Below, piece after piece: positions 63,842 through 64,000 of a stretch of 64,000 nt of DNA; positions within the stretch are counted from its first letter, which is position 1, and every line of letters starts with the position of its first letter. The stretch lies in contig NZ_JACJRE010000023.1 in assembly GCF_014697075.1 (NCBI RefSeq), positions 53,488 through 117,487 of the forward strand, written 5' to 3'. The notes beneath the pieces are model-generated. The model searched no databases. It was not told the DNA's origin and saw only the letters and a program-made list of their open reading frames with translations. Position numbers and translations under genes: made by a program. The DNA is from Tolypothrix sp. FACHB-123. Lineage in GTDB: Bacteria; Cyanobacteriota; Cyanobacteriia; Cyanobacteriales; Nostocaceae.

Positions 63842-64000
63842 AGATTCTTTCTCTTGTTGCCTACTTTGAATTTCTTGCTTAATTTTATCTTTAAAATCCT
63901 GGTTCTTCAGTAGCTATTATGCCAAATTATTAGTTATAGCACTCATATAAACACAAAAAAAGCATCTTTATTTTGCCAAAAGCCTTATATGTATTGACAT

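Overview
The window comes from a filamentous, probably heterocyst-forming cyanobacterium of the Nostoc/Tolypothrix/Calothrix type. Evidence: a phycocyanin alpha-subunit gene with its lyase genes, very frequent GCGATCGC (HIP1) octamers, many 7-bp tandem repeats (STRRs such as CCCAATG and TTGTCAG), several families of small palindromic or inverted-repeat elements, and cyanobacterial signalling families (CHAT-TPR, CHASE2 kinase, MHYT kinase, LabA-like). The order cpcA-cpcE-cpcF with no linker genes between resembles the constitutive cpc1 operon known from Calothrix/Fremyella.

Layout. 1-2.2 kb: end of cpcA, then cpcE and cpcF. 3-6 kb: a multi-PAS hybrid histidine kinase. 6.1-8.3 kb: a two-cluster ferredoxin, a LivF-type ABC ATPase and a Tat-type beta-carbonic anhydrase. 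8.3-9.5 kb: gene-free, with a 21-bp-phased minisatellite and three palindromic or mobile elements. 9.5-14.2 kb: a four-helix-bundle protein, a JAMM protease beside a MoeZ-like E1/rhodanese fusion, an SLH/DUF3370 protein and a Uma2 nuclease. 14.3-19.7 kb: a partial DNA phosphorothioation (Dnd) locus: Dnd-associated protein 4, two DGQHR (DndB-family) genes and dndC, with no dndD or dndE. 19.8-24.4 kb: an unusual cNMP-binding/dead AAA+/membrane polyferredoxin fusion, a His-rich lipoprotein, and a small monooxygenase gene broken by a 137-bp MITE with a 10-bp target duplication. 24.5-36.2 kb: a quinone-oxidoreductase-like MDR, a helical-repeat protein, secA, a toxin-antitoxin pair, a dihaem cytochrome c and a large TPR-CHAT protein. 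36.2-43.6 kb: a repeat-rich gap with the second 21-bp array, a dihydroorotase homologue lacking most metal ligands, a double histidine phosphatase and a CHASE2-Ser/Thr kinase. 43.6-61.6 kb: labA-like, leuA, MHYT kinase, GNAT, recQ, a second toxin-antitoxin pair, pheS, surE, an MBL hydrolase, ribF, moxR, an adenylate cyclase, a LuxR regulator, a DUF4168 protein and holA. 61.7-63.8 kb: a third 21-bp array, made of FNR-box-like dyads, then a KAP-type NTPase with no visible Walker A.

Most genes are single housekeeping or signalling units. The clearest functional groups are the phycocyanin operon, the JAMM/MoeZ pair, the partial Dnd island with its divergent control region, and the two toxin-antitoxin operons. 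The most unusual features are the three separate minisatellites that share an exact 21-bp period (two helical turns), the MITE insertions with intact 10-bp target duplications, and the cNMP/AAA+/polyferredoxin fusion.
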